Assembly: GCA_947447465.1 (NCBI GenBank)
Contig: CANFKE010000027.1
Coordinates: forward strand, 1-59,221
DNA from: Chitinophagaceae bacterium
GTDB taxonomy: Bacteria; Bacteroidota; Bacteroidia; Chitinophagales; Chitinophagaceae
Direction: 5' to 3'
Length of the DNA: 59,221 nucleotides
The notes beneath the pieces were generated by a model that did no database searches, was not told the DNA's origin, and saw only the letters and a list, made by a program, of their open reading frames with translations. Of this stretch, positions 25,974-35,769 are shown in pieces. Numbering within the stretch: the stretch's first letter is position 1; each line of letters begins with the position of its first letter. A program made the position numbers and the translations under genes.

Positions 25974-26993
25974 TTAAGACATCATTTTTTCCAGCTTCAG
26001 GAACCCGTCGGAAGGATTGAGGTTTTCCCAGAGCATCTTGTACACAAAGGTGGCAATAGGCAATGGTATAGAATAGTTGTCAGAGATAGACTGCATACCG
26101 CGTGCCGCATAATAGCCTTCTGCCACCATGTTCATCTCCAGTGTTGCCGCTTTAACGGAATATCCTTTACCTATCATGGTGCCGAAAGTGCGGTTACGAC
26201 TGTGTAAGGAGTAGCAAGTAACCAACAGGTCGCCGAGGTATGCGCTAGTATGGAAATCAGGTCGCTCGCTTGACGGGTGTACTTTTTCAAAATGGCTATC
26301 GAGGAAATGATACATTTCGCGGTAGCAATTGGTGATATATACACTCAGGAAGTTGTCGCCATAGTCCAGAGCGCGGGCAATGCCTGCGCCAATGGCATAA
26401 ATATTTTTAAGTACCGCCGCATACTGCGCACCCCATATATCGTGGTTGTGTGTGGTATTGAGGTAGGTGTTGTTGAACGCACCGGCAACAGCCTGTGTCA
26501 ATTCATCGTCGAGACCTGAAAATGTAAGGTAAGAAAGTCGCTCATCGGCTACTTCCTCGGCATGACAAGGCCCTGTTATAGAAATATATTTATTGATAGA
26601 CGTGCCAAATTGAGACGTCAGGTAATCGTTCAGCAGCAGGTTGCTATCAGGTAAAATACCTTTGATAGCAGAAATGATATTCTTTTGTTGCCACAGGCTT
26701 TTGTCGGCCTGCTCTATTACGCCCTGTGCGTAGGCAGAAGGTACTGCTACCAGCACAGTATCGCATTTGTTGAGTACATCATTAAGGTCTGAAGACGGCA
26801 TGATAGTATCAGGCATGAAACGCACCGACGTAAGATAATGAGGGTTGTGGTGGCGGTTGGTAAGGCCTTTGATGGCTTCTTCATTGCGCACCCACCAATG
26901 AATGGCATGGCCATTGTCGGTGAGTATCTTAGCCAGTGCGGTGCCCCAGCTACCATTACCTATTATACCTATTTGTCCCAGTTTGCTGCTCAA
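25974..26993 (-). CDS. gpsA: NAD(P)+-dependent glycerol-3-phosphate dehydrogenase
   Basis: The 339-residue enzyme makes sn-glycerol 3-phosphate for phospholipid synthesis. It has the dinucleotide-binding GIIGNGSWGTALAKIL, the catalytic lysine region in AQYAAVLKNIYAIGAGI, and SITGPCHAEEVADE. The start codon appears to be TTG (26993); the conserved fold begins seven residues later and no in-frame ATG lies close upstream. It lies between the efflux adaptor gene and the NarL regulator. Confidence 0.93.
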   Translation of the reverse strand: MSSKLGQIGIIGNGSWGTALAKILTDNGHAIHWWVRNEEAIKGLTNRHHNPHYLTSVRFMPDTIMPSSDLNDVLNKCDTVLVAVPSAYAQGVIEQADKSLWQQKNIISAIKGILPDSNLLLNDYLTSQFGTSINKYISITGPCHAEEVADERLSYLTFSGLDDELTQAVAGAFNNTYLNTTHNHDIWGAQYAAVLKNIYAIGAGIARALDYGDNFLSVYITNCYREMYHFLDSHFEKVHPSSERPDFHTSAYLGDLLVTCYSLHSRNRTFGTMIGKGYSVKAATLEMNMVAEGYYAARGMQSISDNYSIPLPIATFVYKMLWENLNPSDGFLKLEKMMS

Positions 26994-27100
26994 AATACGT
27001 TGTGTTATAGTAACTTAAAAATAGTGGTTTTCAGCACATCAGGCAAATGCGGCCTGTGTGATTTTCAGGGTGAGATCTACCCATATTGATAAGGATATTG

Positions 27101-28459
27101 CTATTCTTTTGCTTTAGCGTCGAACAACTGATCCTTACCTACTGATTTTACTTTACTCTTATCTGACAGTAGGCGGGCGATAGCGCCATAAGGAGCTACC
27201 ACTACTTCCTCACTCTCCTTAAGACCATCGGTTATTTCCAGATAAGTATTGTCCTGCAAACCTGTCTTTACATCTCTCAGGCTTACCTGTTGTGTCTTGC
27301 TGTCGTACACAAACACTACCTGTCTTACTTTATCTACGATCTTGTTTTCTGCATTTTTCTTGATCACGCTGTCGGGCCATTCTCTGGTGGTCACCGCATT
27401 AACAGGAACAGAAAGAATGTTGGTCTGTCTGTTGGTCTGTATCTCTACAGATGAAGACATACCCGGCTTGAACGGGAACTTACCCTTAGGTAATTTTGCC
27501 GCAAGGTCTTCGTAGCTAGATGGCAGGATAAGGATGTGTACCGTGTAATTGGTCACTTGGTCACTGCTCGTGGTCACTGATGTTTTTGCGCTCACAGCGA
27601 TCTTGGAAACTACGCCTGTGAACTTACGATTACGATAAGCGTCGGTCTCTATCATGGTCGTATCTCCGATCTTTACCTTGGTGATGTCGGTCTCGCTAAC
27701 ATCTACACGTACTTCGAGGCGGCTCATATCGGCAATGGTGAGCATCTCGGTACCTGCATACTGAGCCGTACCCACTACGCGCTCTCCTCGTTTTACGTTG
27801 AGCTGAGATATTACTCCCGATGTAGGTGCTACTATGGTCGTCTTCAACAGGTTCTCATGTGCCTGATTCAAGCTGGCCTGAGCACCAACTATACTGTATT
27901 GACCACCCGATGTGCTTGCCTTAGCGGCATCCCATGTAGCCTGCGCCGATTTGAATTGTGCTTCACTCTGTTCAAATTCCAGAGAAGAGATCACCTTGTC
28001 CTGGTATAATTTCTTATTCCTTTCGTAGGTGCTCTTGGCAAGATTGAACTGAGATTCTGACTGTGCCATCATCTGGCGGGTATTATTGGCCGATGCCTTA
28101 GTTTGTTCTACTGACGCCTGAGCCTGATTGACCAATGATGAATAGATGGCCGGGTTGATCTTTACCAACACATCACCTTTATGTACACTGTCTCCTTCCT
28201 GTATGTTCAGCAGGGTGATCTCACCACTTACTTCAGGTGCTATCTTCACCTCTGTTTCCGGGTATATCTTCCCGGTAGCAGTAACGATCTCGGTAATGGT
28301 ATGGCGGGCCACCTTGTCTATTTGCACATTGGTGACGTCTTTGTCGCCTTTACCGGCAACGGCCAACACAATGATAATTATTACCACGCCCAATCCCGCT
28401 AACCACCAGTATTTCGAATTGTTCTTTTTCTTCTGTTCTGTTTCAGGTGCGCTGTTCAT
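27101..28459 (-). CDS. Efflux periplasmic adaptor (HlyD/RND-MFP family)
   Basis: The 452-residue protein begins with a cytoplasmic stretch and one membrane helix (YWWLAGLGVVIIIIVLAVAG, residues about 18-37). A lipoyl/barrel-sandwich part follows (APEVSGEITLLNIQEGDSVHKGDVLVKI), then a long alpha-hairpin coiled coil (about 95-200), the second lipoyl half (APTSGVISQLNVKRGERVVG) and a beta-barrel domain. This is the MacA/AcrA architecture, linking an inner-membrane pump to an outer-membrane channel. No MacB-like permease or TolC-like gene lies beside it (metG upstream, gpsA downstream), so its pump is elsewhere. Confidence 0.9.
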   Translation of the reverse strand: MNSAPETEQKKKNNSKYWWLAGLGVVIIIIVLAVAGKGDKDVTNVQIDKVARHTITEIVTATGKIYPETEVKIAPEVSGEITLLNIQEGDSVHKGDVLVKINPAIYSSLVNQAQASVEQTKASANNTRQMMAQSESQFNLAKSTYERNKKLYQDKVISSLEFEQSEAQFKSAQATWDAAKASTSGGQYSIVGAQASLNQAHENLLKTTIVAPTSGVISQLNVKRGERVVGTAQYAGTEMLTIADMSRLEVRVDVSETDITKVKIGDTTMIETDAYRNRKFTGVVSKIAVSAKTSVTTSSDQVTNYTVHILILPSSYEDLAAKLPKGKFPFKPGMSSSVEIQTNRQTNILSVPVNAVTTREWPDSVIKKNAENKIVDKVRQVVFVYDSKTQQVSLRDVKTGLQDNTYLEITDGLKESEEVVVAPYGAIARLLSDKSKVKSVGKDQLFDAKAKE

Positions 28460-28518
28460 TGTAAAAAATTAAGTCAGATGTTAAATGCCCGTTCGCCGGA
28501 AATTATGTAAACCTATTT

Positions 28519-28566
28519 ATTGGTAACTTATTGGTCTCCTATCAATTATCAGATAAAGTTACCAAT
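28519..28566. repeat. 11-bp inverted repeat between metG and the adaptor gene
   Basis: ATTGGTAACTT (28519-28529) pairs perfectly with AAGTTACCAAT (28556-28566) across a 26-base loop. There is no T run on either strand, so it is either a structured intercistronic element or a protein-binding dyad. Confidence 0.5.
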
Positions 28567-28582
28567 TGCAATTATAGTATAG

Positions 28583-30682
28583 TTATTTTACCTCGCTGCC
28601 GTTATCAGCAGTTTGCGTCGGTGATACGAATATCAGTTTGCCGTCGGCATTCTGAGCCATCAGTATCATACCATTGCTTTCTATGCCTCTCATCTTGCGC
28701 GGGGCCAGATTAGCAACAACGCTTACCTGCTTGCCAATGATCTCCTCAGGGGCAAAGTGCATGGCAATACCCGATACAATAGTTCTTACTTCTGTACCCA
28801 TATCTACTTCCAACTTCAGTAGCTTGTCGGCCTTTTCTACCTTTTCTGCTTTAAGGATAGTACCCACACGCAGGTCTATCTTAGCAAAATCATCGAATGT
28901 AATGGTTGCCTTAGCTTCTGCCAAAGGTGTCTCTGCTTCGCTTGCTGTTGTTGGTTTGTTTTCCATTATTTGTTGGGTCGCTTTCTTTAAGTTCTCTCTT
29001 AGTTTTTCTACCTGTGCAGCTACTTCTTCATCTTCTATTTTACGGAAGAGCAGTTCGGGTGCCAGTAGAGGGTAGTTTACTTTCAGCAGGTCTATGCGGC
29101 CCGCATTCTCCCAGTCAAGCATACGTTCTACTACCTTCATTTTTTTGCGCATTTTGGTAGCGGTGTAGGGCAGGAACGGGTTGAGCAGGATAGCCAGATT
29201 GGCGGTCAACTGCAGACACAGGTGCATACAAATATCTATGCGTTTCTGATTTTGCTCCTGCAACTTAGGTGTTTTAGCCAGGCTCCATGGTGCATTGTCT
29301 TGCAGGTACTTATTGCCTTTACGGGCCAGGTCTATCACTTCAGCCAATCCCTCACGGAACTTATAGCTTTCTATTGCGTTCTCTACTTTGGTCTTGGCCT
29401 CTTTTATGTCTGCAATGAGCGCATTGTCCATTTCGTTCATCTCATCGGCATGTAATGCCGGAACGCGACCCTTGCACAGTTTATGCATGAGCACAAATGC
29501 ACGGTTCTCAAAATTGCCCAGCACCGCTGAAAGTTCGTTATTTACTCTATCCTGAAAATCCTTCCAGGTAAAGTCATTGTCCTTACTTTCCGGCGCATTG
29601 GCGCACAATACATAGCGCAATGCGTCCTGCTGATCAGGGAAATCTTTCAGGTATTCATCTACCCACACCGCCCAGTTGCGCGATGTAGATACTTTTTCTC
29701 CTTCAATATTCAGAAACTCATTTGCAGGAACATTCTCAGGGAGTACAAATCCACCATGCGCTTTGAGCATGGCCGGGAATATGATGCAATGGAAAACGAT
29801 ATTGTCCTTACCAATAAAGTGAACCAGTTTGGTATCTTCCTGGCACCAATAGTCGGCCCACTGATTGGTCAGTTCTTTAGTAGCGCTGATGTATCCAATA
29901 GGTGCATCAAACCATACATACAATACTTTACCATTAGCACCTGGTAATGGAACAGGTACACCCCAGCTACTGTCGCGGGTCATGGCGCGTGGTTGCAGAC
30001 CACTATCCAGCCAGCTCTTGCACTGTCCGTACACATTCGACTTCCATTCGTCTTTTTTTCCTACAACAATCCATTCCTTCAGGAAATCTTCATACTTATT
30101 GAGCGGGAAGTACCAGTGTGTGGTAGGTTTCTTTACCAAAGGGCTGTTGCTTAGTGCACTGCGCGGGTTGATCAGCTGCTCAGGAGAGAGGGTAGAACCG
30201 CACTTTTCGCACTGGTCGCCATAGGCGTTGGGGTTGGCGCAATTAGGGCAAGTACCGATGATGTATCTGTCAGCCAGAAACACATCTTTCTCCGCATCAT
30301 AGTACTGCTCACTTTCGCGCTCTTCAAATGCACCGTCATCATAGAGCTTTTTGAAGAAAGCCTGCGATGTTTCTTTATGTGTTGGATTGCTGGTGCGGCT
30401 ATAGATATCAAAGCTGATACCCATACCCTCGAAGCTATCCTTTATGATCGTATTGTATTTGTCCACCACATCCTGCGGGGTAACACCTTCGCGCATGGCG
30501 CGAATGGTGATAGGCACACCGTGCTCATCACTGCCACAAATGAATTTTACATCTCTTTTCTGCGCGCGCTGGTAACGCACGTAAATATCTGCGGGCAAAT
30601 AACAGCCTGCCAGATGACCAATATGTACTGGTCCGTTGGCATAAGGAAGGGCTGCGGTAACTAAATGACGTTTGAACTCCAT
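28583..30682 (-). CDS. metG: Methionyl-tRNA synthetase
   Basis: The start is placed at 30682 ([26 protein letters not shown], 699 residues); the longer frame to 30838 adds an unrelated hydrophobic stretch. The catalytic Rossmann fold carries the HIGH signature (HIGH in PVHIGHLAG), a four-cysteine zinc knuckle ([17 protein letters not shown]) and the KMSKS-like loop in [14 protein letters not shown]. The anticodon-binding helices come next. A C-terminal tRNA-binding OB domain of the Trbp111 type ([31 protein letters not shown]) ends the protein. This is the long, dimer-forming bacterial form. Confidence 0.96.
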   Translation of the reverse strand: MEFKRHLVTAALPYANGPVHIGHLAGCYLPADIYVRYQRAQKRDVKFICGSDEHGVPITIRAMREGVTPQDVVDKYNTIIKDSFEGMGISFDIYSRTSNPTHKETSQAFFKKLYDDGAFEERESEQYYDAEKDVFLADRYIIGTCPNCANPNAYGDQCEKCGSTLSPEQLINPRSALSNSPLVKKPTTHWYFPLNKYEDFLKEWIVVGKKDEWKSNVYGQCKSWLDSGLQPRAMTRDSSWGVPVPLPGANGKVLYVWFDAPIGYISATKELTNQWADYWCQEDTKLVHFIGKDNIVFHCIIFPAMLKAHGGFVLPENVPANEFLNIEGEKVSTSRNWAVWVDEYLKDFPDQQDALRYVLCANAPESKDNDFTWKDFQDRVNNELSAVLGNFENRAFVLMHKLCKGRVPALHADEMNEMDNALIADIKEAKTKVENAIESYKFREGLAEVIDLARKGNKYLQDNAPWSLAKTPKLQEQNQKRIDICMHLCLQLTANLAILLNPFLPYTATKMRKKMKVVERMLDWENAGRIDLLKVNYPLLAPELLFRKIEDEEVAAQVEKLRENLKKATQQIMENKPTTASEAETPLAEAKATITFDDFAKIDLRVGTILKAEKVEKADKLLKLEVDMGTEVRTIVSGIAMHFAPEEIIGKQVSVVANLAPRKMRGIESNGMILMAQNADGKLIFVSPTQTADNGSEVK

Positions 30683-30864
30683 AATTAAGGTGCAAGATAA
30701 TAAAAAAGAGTGGGAGCAGGGAGTGAAAGAAGGGTGATAGATTGCCTTGATCGAAGATATTGGAAGTATTATGCTGATTTCATAGGGTAGAATTTTGTGT
30801 TTTGTTGGCGGTTCTGATAAATGATCCTCATTCGGCATACCTTTATCAACTAAAACAAGCTTAC

Positions 30865-31158
30865 ATGAAGCGACTTTCCATAATACTTACAGTGCTTTTA
30901 TTGTCAAATATCGGTTATGGTCAGATGGCTGGTGCGGCAGGTGTAGGTGCTGCTGCTAAAGGAGAGGCTGTAGCTGAAGCAATGGAAGATTCTGCAAAAG
31001 CAGAGGCGAACCCTGTTGCTGCAACTGACAGTAAAGAAGATGCTGCGCAACAATCTAAAAAAGTTAATGTGATGTTGGTCACTACAACATCAGGTGTGTT
31101 AGTAATATTATTGGCTGTTATGGCCGGAAGAAGGCGCAAAGCAAAACAACAAGAGTAG
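30865..31158 (+). CDS. Small exported protein with C-terminal membrane helix
   Basis: The start at 30865 gives a 97-residue product with a signal peptide ([20 protein letters not shown]). A 45-residue Ala/Glu/Ser-rich mature stretch ([25 protein letters not shown]) follows, then a second hydrophobic helix ([20 protein letters not shown], about 70-88) and a basic tail RRRKAKQQE. The basic tail after the helix suggests an inner-membrane protein with its low-complexity part in the periplasm. I do not recognise the family; composition alone is not diagnostic. Confidence 0.6.
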   Translation: MKRLSIILTVLLLSNIGYGQMAGAAGVGAAAKGEAVAEAMEDSAKAEANPVAATDSKEDAAQQSKKVNVMLVTTTSGVLVILLAVMAGRRRKAKQQE

Positions 31159-31174
31159 TGACCATACATAAAAA

Positions 31175-31203
31175 AGGCACCCTGAATGTGCGTCAGGGTG
31201 CCT
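31175..31203 (-). terminator. Terminator for the outer-membrane receptor gene
   Basis: An 11-bp perfect stem, AGGCACCCTGA (31175-31185) with TCAGGGTGCCT (31193-31203). The A run on its left becomes a T run on the minus strand, so it ends the minus-strand gene at 31328. Confidence 0.85.
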
Positions 31204-31225
31204 GATAGTGGTTACAGGATACTAA

Positions 31226-31269
31226 AATAAATTAGCTGGTCAGCTGCATAAGTGATCAGCTAATTTATT
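31226..31269. repeat. 17-bp near-perfect inverted repeat
   Basis: The arms 31226-31242 and 31253-31269 pair at 16 positions plus one G-U, around the 10-base loop gctgcataag. There is no T run on either side. It sits between the terminator above and the 3' end of the outer-membrane gene, so two stem-loops follow each other on the minus-strand transcript. Confidence 0.6.
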
Positions 31270-31327
31270 GTTAGCATGGGAGGTTTTATTATAGCTTTAT
31301 CATTGAGTAATTAAGTCATTATAATAT

Positions 31328-33802
31328 TTAGCCTTTCAATCTCTTCTTTTCATCTTCAAGGCCTGTTTGTCTTTGTCTTGCAGATTTGATCTGGCTGCTA
31401 CCAAACTGGTAGGTGAGGTTCATTCTTACCGTACGGCTTTCCCAAGTGCCATTGCCATTGATCACCAGTCCGCTGAAATCGCTTTTGATGCGCCATGGAG
31501 ATGCAGTGGCCAGAAGGTCGGTAGCTGATAATTTTACCACCAATTTTTTATTCAGGAATTTTTTCTGCAGACCAATATCCAGGCTGCCTTGTGCATTGGT
31601 CTTACCTGTTGCGCCCCATATACCCGGACCATTGAACCAACCGCTGATCTCGGCTGTGTATTCCTTGCCAAGGGTGAAGCTATGCTGCATATAGGCGCCA
31701 TAAGTAGGTATTTTCATTGTGAGGCTACGATCGGTGATCTTGCCGCTGAAAGATTGGTAGTTTCCCCAAATACTGACATATCCGTTCCACCATTTTTTGA
31801 TCATCAGCGGAGAGTTGATGCTGAAGGTGTAGATCTCCTGACGAGCCAGATTTTGCTGTTGCACATATGTGGCGTTCTTATTGGTAGTGTCCAATACCTG
31901 CACTGCGTAGTCCTTAACATGGCTGTAGCCTATTGTGGTAGTGATCATACCCATCAGCGTGTGGCTTACTTCTACATTGTCTGTGTATTGTGGTCGGAGA
32001 AATGCATTGCCCTTATTGTAGGTCAGTTCGTCCAGTTTGAATTCGAATGGGTTCAGGTCTTCATAAGTAGGTCTGTCTATTCTGCGGCTATAGGTAAGGT
32101 TCAAGGTGTTGTTTTTATTGACCGTCCATGTGAGTGCACCACTTGGGAATAGGTTGATATAGGTACGCTTTACATTGTCGTCATTCTGTTTTACAGAGTC
32201 TGCTCTGGTCAGTTGCCCTTCACTATTGGTCTGTTCTGCTCTTACTCCTGCCTGTAAACTCCATTTTTCGGATAGCTGACGGTTATAATTGATATATGCG
32301 GCGTTGACATTTTCGATATAGGCAAATTTGTTACTTCTGTCCAGTACTTTTTCTTCCACATTATTGTTGACATTGAAGAAGTCGAAAGTATTACGGGTCT
32401 TAACGTAAGAGAATTTAAGGCCATAGCCCAGCTTTCCTTTCCATAAATTTTGTTCTCCGTCGGCTTTCAATGAGTATATGTCAATATTTACCGGGGTTAT
32501 GTTTTTATAGGTAAAAGTGTCGATAGAGCCGTTAGCATTGTCGTAATAGTTAGGCTGGAAACTGCTTTTGCGACTCACATAAGTGCCATAGTCTGCATCT
32601 ATATTGAACTCACGCCCGTTAGTATCTGCAAAGCGGTAGTTGAAATTGAAATTGGAGTTGGTAGTTGCTCCGGGTATGGTATTGTAAGCGCGCAGTGTCT
32701 TTTGGTAAAGCATAGTTCCCGCATCGTATATTCGGGTAGTACCGGTGCTTGTCCAGTCTTCATTGTTGATGCTGGACATTGCTATGATACCTATTGTAGT
32801 TTTGCTATTGACGAAGTAGTCAGCACCCGCTTTAAAGTTGACGTTCTTGTTATTGGTGATCTGCACTGTGTGCGGATCGAAAACAGTATTATTAGATGTC
32901 CGATACAGATTCTGGTCGTTCTGATACTTGCCCAGATTTTCGGAGACGTTGCCGAATACATTGATTTTTTTATCTCTGTAGTTCAGGTTCAGCGATCCGT
33001 TCTCTTTAAGTCTTATTCCTTGCACCAGTCCAAAATTTACGCCGCCGTTGGTGCCTATTTTTTTGTTTTTCTTCAGCTTTATGTTCACGATCCCTGCATT
33101 ACCTGCAGCATCATATTTAGCACTGGGGTTGCTGATCATTTCTATAGCTTCTATGTCGCTGCTGTTCAGGCTTTTCAGGTAAGATGCCAGACTTGCAGCA
33201 TCCAGTTGCGAAGGCTTACCATCTATATAGATCTTTACACCATTCTTGCCACGCATACTGATGTTGTCATTATTGTCCACCTGCATGCCCGGACTTTTGC
33301 GTAATAGTTCCAATGCATTGCTGCCTGTGGCGTTAATGCTGTTCTCTACATTGAATACGGTCTTGTCCGCCTTTACCTCTATCATAGGTTTGCGTGCTAC
33401 AATTGATGCATCTTTCAGCTTTACTGAAGTATTCTCTAAAGTGACTGTTGGTGCATTGTAAGGTGTGTTCTCGTTCAGGGTAAAAGGCGAAGACCACCCA
33501 TTTGCATAACCAATATTGGTGTAGCACAAAAAGTAGTTGCCCGCAGGTGCTGCCATTTCAAACGTTCCTTTTTCGTCTGAGAGTTCTGTTTTTATTACAC
33601 TACTATCAGTTGTTTTCAGCAGCATTATAGTGGCCATAGAAAGTGGTTTACGGTCTTTGTCGTTGACCGTGCCGGTAACTTTGCCCAGAGTCTGGGCAAA
33701 GGCACCGGAGGAGAGCGTCATCATTGCCAACAGTAATGTCAGCGATCTGCGTGTTTTCGGTTGGTGACCGGTGTTGGTGTGTTGCATAGGTGTGTGTGTC
33801 AT
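31328..33802 (-). CDS. TonB-receptor-like outer membrane beta-barrel protein
   Basis: The 824-residue protein has a signal peptide (LTLLLAMMTLSSGAFAQ, ending about residue 37). A CarboxypepD_reg domain follows (GKVTGTVNDKDRKPLSMATIMLL), then a plug-like segment (NATGSNALELLRKSPGMQVD, GVKIYIDGKPSQLDAASLASYLKSL, NPSAKYDAAGNAGIVNIKLKK). About 550 residues of barrel strands end in aromatic-rich turns (SRRIDRPTYEDLNPFE). This is the OMP_b-brl_3 group, which resembles TonB-dependent receptors. The substrate is unknown. The ECF sigma/cupin pair lies upstream on the same strand, but a terminator separates them. Confidence 0.88.
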   Translation of the reverse strand: MTHTPMQHTNTGHQPKTRRSLTLLLAMMTLSSGAFAQTLGKVTGTVNDKDRKPLSMATIMLLKTTDSSVIKTELSDEKGTFEMAAPAGNYFLCYTNIGYANGWSSPFTLNENTPYNAPTVTLENTSVKLKDASIVARKPMIEVKADKTVFNVENSINATGSNALELLRKSPGMQVDNNDNISMRGKNGVKIYIDGKPSQLDAASLASYLKSLNSSDIEAIEMISNPSAKYDAAGNAGIVNIKLKKNKKIGTNGGVNFGLVQGIRLKENGSLNLNYRDKKINVFGNVSENLGKYQNDQNLYRTSNNTVFDPHTVQITNNKNVNFKAGADYFVNSKTTIGIIAMSSINNEDWTSTGTTRIYDAGTMLYQKTLRAYNTIPGATTNSNFNFNYRFADTNGREFNIDADYGTYVSRKSSFQPNYYDNANGSIDTFTYKNITPVNIDIYSLKADGEQNLWKGKLGYGLKFSYVKTRNTFDFFNVNNNVEEKVLDRSNKFAYIENVNAAYINYNRQLSEKWSLQAGVRAEQTNSEGQLTRADSVKQNDDNVKRTYINLFPSGALTWTVNKNNTLNLTYSRRIDRPTYEDLNPFEFKLDELTYNKGNAFLRPQYTDNVEVSHTLMGMITTTIGYSHVKDYAVQVLDTTNKNATYVQQQNLARQEIYTFSINSPLMIKKWWNGYVSIWGNYQSFSGKITDRSLTMKIPTYGAYMQHSFTLGKEYTAEISGWFNGPGIWGATGKTNAQGSLDIGLQKKFLNKKLVVKLSATDLLATASPWRIKSDFSGLVINGNGTWESRTVRMNLTYQFGSSQIKSARQRQTGLEDEKKRLKG

Positions 33803-34178
33803 GGTACTATATCTTAGTAGGATACCCGGGCAAAATGTTACAGGGGCTGTTGAAAATTAATATAGCCATTGTCTCCTTATTTGACTACAACTAGTAGTAT
33901 TTGGTTACAATGACAAGACAAAAGTGGTGAGAAAAGGAATAGTAAAAAATCGTTTTAAGATTAATTAACCGATTTTGGCGGTAAATACCCCTTTTAGGTG
34001 GATGGATAAAAAGTTAAAATATTTTGGCTGTTGATGAAAAGGGGGAGAAATAGGGTGAAATCAGCCATGAGTGCCACTTTAGCTGTTTGGTGATAGTGCC
34101 AAACCAAACAAAAGAGCGACCACTTTTCAGATGGTCGCTCATGTTGTTTTGTATGCCTTATTCGTTACTATCCGAATC
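33803..34178. other. 376-bp intergenic region
   Basis: The region between the receptor gene and the sigma/cupin pair. It carries the terminator at 34114-34140 and, nearer the receptor, AT-rich sequence likely to hold its promoter. No gene is seen; the weak small frames lack coding character. Confidence 0.6.
34114..34140 (-). terminator. Terminator after the sigma/cupin pair
   Basis: A 9-bp stem, GAGCGACCA (34114-34122) with TGGTCGCTC (34132-34140). On the minus strand it is followed by TTTTGTTTGG, so it ends the sigma-cupin transcript. Confidence 0.8.
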
Positions 34179-34775
34179 TCATACTGCGATTCTTTGTACT
34201 ATGGCAACGATGTATGGCGATAGTACTTTTACATTGTGTTTTTCATACAGCGGAATTTCTACAAACCCTCCTGCCTGCAATGGTACCAACTTGTCGCCTA
34301 TGCTGCAGATACATTCTCCTTCCAGTATCAGAAAGCTTTCTATCATATCTGTATGTATCTCCTCCGGGTGCCCGGCAGTAGATTTGGTTACCAGTTGCAA
34401 TACGTGTTCATTAGACCTTATTGGCATCAGAAAGGTTTCTTCTTCAAGTGTAGCAGGCAGCATAGGGCTTACCATTTCAAGCCATGTACGATGGTCGCTG
34501 TATTTGTTGATGAGCGGCAGGTCCTGAATATCTTTCTTCTCTTCAGAATTAATATTTTCCAGTGTTTCCCAGATCTTATTGCGCATAGCAGCTTTTCTCC
34601 AGATCGGGTTTTCTACCACATAATTTTCTATGCCTTGTTGCATAGCTATCAATGCGGCCTTTACATCAGGGTTTTGCCTTACCATTTCCTCAACCATCTC
34701 TCTTTCTGTTGCGGAGAGCAGTCCCAGGCAATAGTCTTGCAGTAAACCTTGATTCATACTATCTTCTATATTCAT
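34179..34775 (-). CDS. Cytoplasmic cupin-domain anti-sigma factor (ChrR-like)
   Basis: The 198-residue protein has an N-terminal helical region (LLQDYCLGLLSATEREMVEEMVRQNPDV) resembling the anti-sigma domain of RskA-type factors. A linker follows, then a C-terminal cupin barrel (EETFLMPIRSNEHVLQLV...GHPEEIHTDMIESFLILEGECICSIGDK). Candidate metal ligands are the two histidines of GHPEEIH, Glu in MIESF, and His in YEKHNVKV. There is no membrane helix, so it should act in the cytoplasm, like ChrR, which restrains sigma-E in singlet-oxygen stress. It overlaps the sigma gene by one base (TAATG). Its signal is unknown. Confidence 0.82.
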   Translation of the reverse strand: MNIEDSMNQGLLQDYCLGLLSATEREMVEEMVRQNPDVKAALIAMQQGIENYVVENPIWRKAAMRNKIWETLENINSEEKKDIQDLPLINKYSDHRTWLEMVSPMLPATLEEETFLMPIRSNEHVLQLVTKSTAGHPEEIHTDMIESFLILEGECICSIGDKLVPLQAGGFVEIPLYEKHNVKVLSPYIVAIVQRIAV

Positions 34776-35308
34776 TATAGGTCGTTTCTTAAAAGTTGTA
34801 TTGCTTTCCTTGCTCTTGTCTTTACTGTGCCTACAGGTATATTCAGCATCGTTGCGGTCTCTTCATACGTATATCCATAGAAGTAGATGATATCGATCAC
34901 CTGCCGGTATTTAAGTTCCATTTTGTGTACCGATGCTCGTAGCCCCAGATGGTCTGAGTGGGGTAGCGTCCTGTCGCTCCCTGCAGCATATTGTAACACA
35001 TCATCCGGACCTGTGAGGAGTTGATTTTTATATTGTTTTGTTCTCAGGTAGTCTATACTTGTAAAGCGGGCAATATTGAGCATCCATGTATAAAAAGAAC
35101 CTTTTTGTTCGTCATAGCTGCTGATATTCTTCCAAATTTTTACAAAAGTATCCTGTAGCAGATCTTCGGCAGTGGCGGTATTGGTCACGATACGGTTGAT
35201 GATACTGTAAAGTGCATCTGAGTACTTGTCATATAACAATTCAAAACCTTTGGCGCTTCGCTGTCGTATGAGTTCCAGTAATTCGTAATTAGTGGTTTCG
35301 GCTATCAA
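34775..35308 (-). CDS. ECF-family RNA polymerase sigma factor
   Basis: The 177-residue protein has region 2 (ELLYDKYSDALYSIINRIV, DLLQDTFVKIWKNISSYDEQKGSFYTWMLNIARFTSIDYLR) and region 4 (RQVIDIIYFYGYTYEETATMLNIPVGTVKTRARKAIQLL). No region 1.1 or 3 is present, as expected for ECF sigma factors. The start codon is TTG (35308); no in-frame ATG lies just upstream. It is the first gene of a pair with the cupin anti-sigma factor. It probably activates its own promoter; the regulon is not visible. Confidence 0.92.
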   Translation of the reverse strand: MIAETTNYELLELIRQRSAKGFELLYDKYSDALYSIINRIVTNTATAEDLLQDTFVKIWKNISSYDEQKGSFYTWMLNIARFTSIDYLRTKQYKNQLLTGPDDVLQYAAGSDRTLPHSDHLGLRASVHKMELKYRQVIDIIYFYGYTYEETATMLNIPVGTVKTRARKAIQLLRNDL

Positions 35309-35769
35309 TTTATGGGCATTATTTTCAAAGATAGCAGGAATTGTTTTTAAAAGTCGCTCGCTAGTCCATTCTCAGCACCATGATGAGCCACTACTTATAA
35401 AATAAATATAGTGTTATGACATATTAGTATTCGTGTGATATATGGCCTGGCATCAGGTGATTATTTTTATCTCACCCAACTATCTATCAGTAGAATGCAT
35501 TTAGTAAAAGGACCAACTATTTGTTCAGATCAAATGGCATTCAATTTGTAAGCTAAAACCTAAAGCACTAAGGGTGAATAGTATGTAGTTCTTTGTGTTG
35601 TAAAAGGTCTGACAGATAATTTTATATGACTTGTAAAAATTTTGTTATAATGCCGAATGTAATTAAATGTATTGGGTTTCACCGATTTTATGATTTATTT
35701 TTGAGTTCTAAACCAACAACGTACGAGTTTAACCCCGTCTTAAACGGAAAAACTAATCAGAGATCGAGT
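35309..35769. other. 461-bp AT-rich intergenic region
   Basis: The divergent region between the sigma gene and the thioredoxin-domain gene. It includes the candidate promoter at 35672-35703. In-frame codons upstream of 35770 form a continuous frame from 35626, but without coding character. No RNA gene was recognised. Confidence 0.55.
35672..35703 (+). promoter_or_regulatory. Candidate promoter of the thioredoxin-domain gene
   Basis: TTG at 35672-35674 and TATTTTTG at 35696-35703, with a 21-base spacer, match the -33/-7 layout of Bacteroidota housekeeping promoters. The predicted leader is about 60 bases. Confidence 0.5.

Noticed and set aside
32702..33304. 200-residue plus-strand frame inside the receptor gene
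   Set aside because: Lies fully antisense to the receptor plug and barrel, which have clear domain matches.
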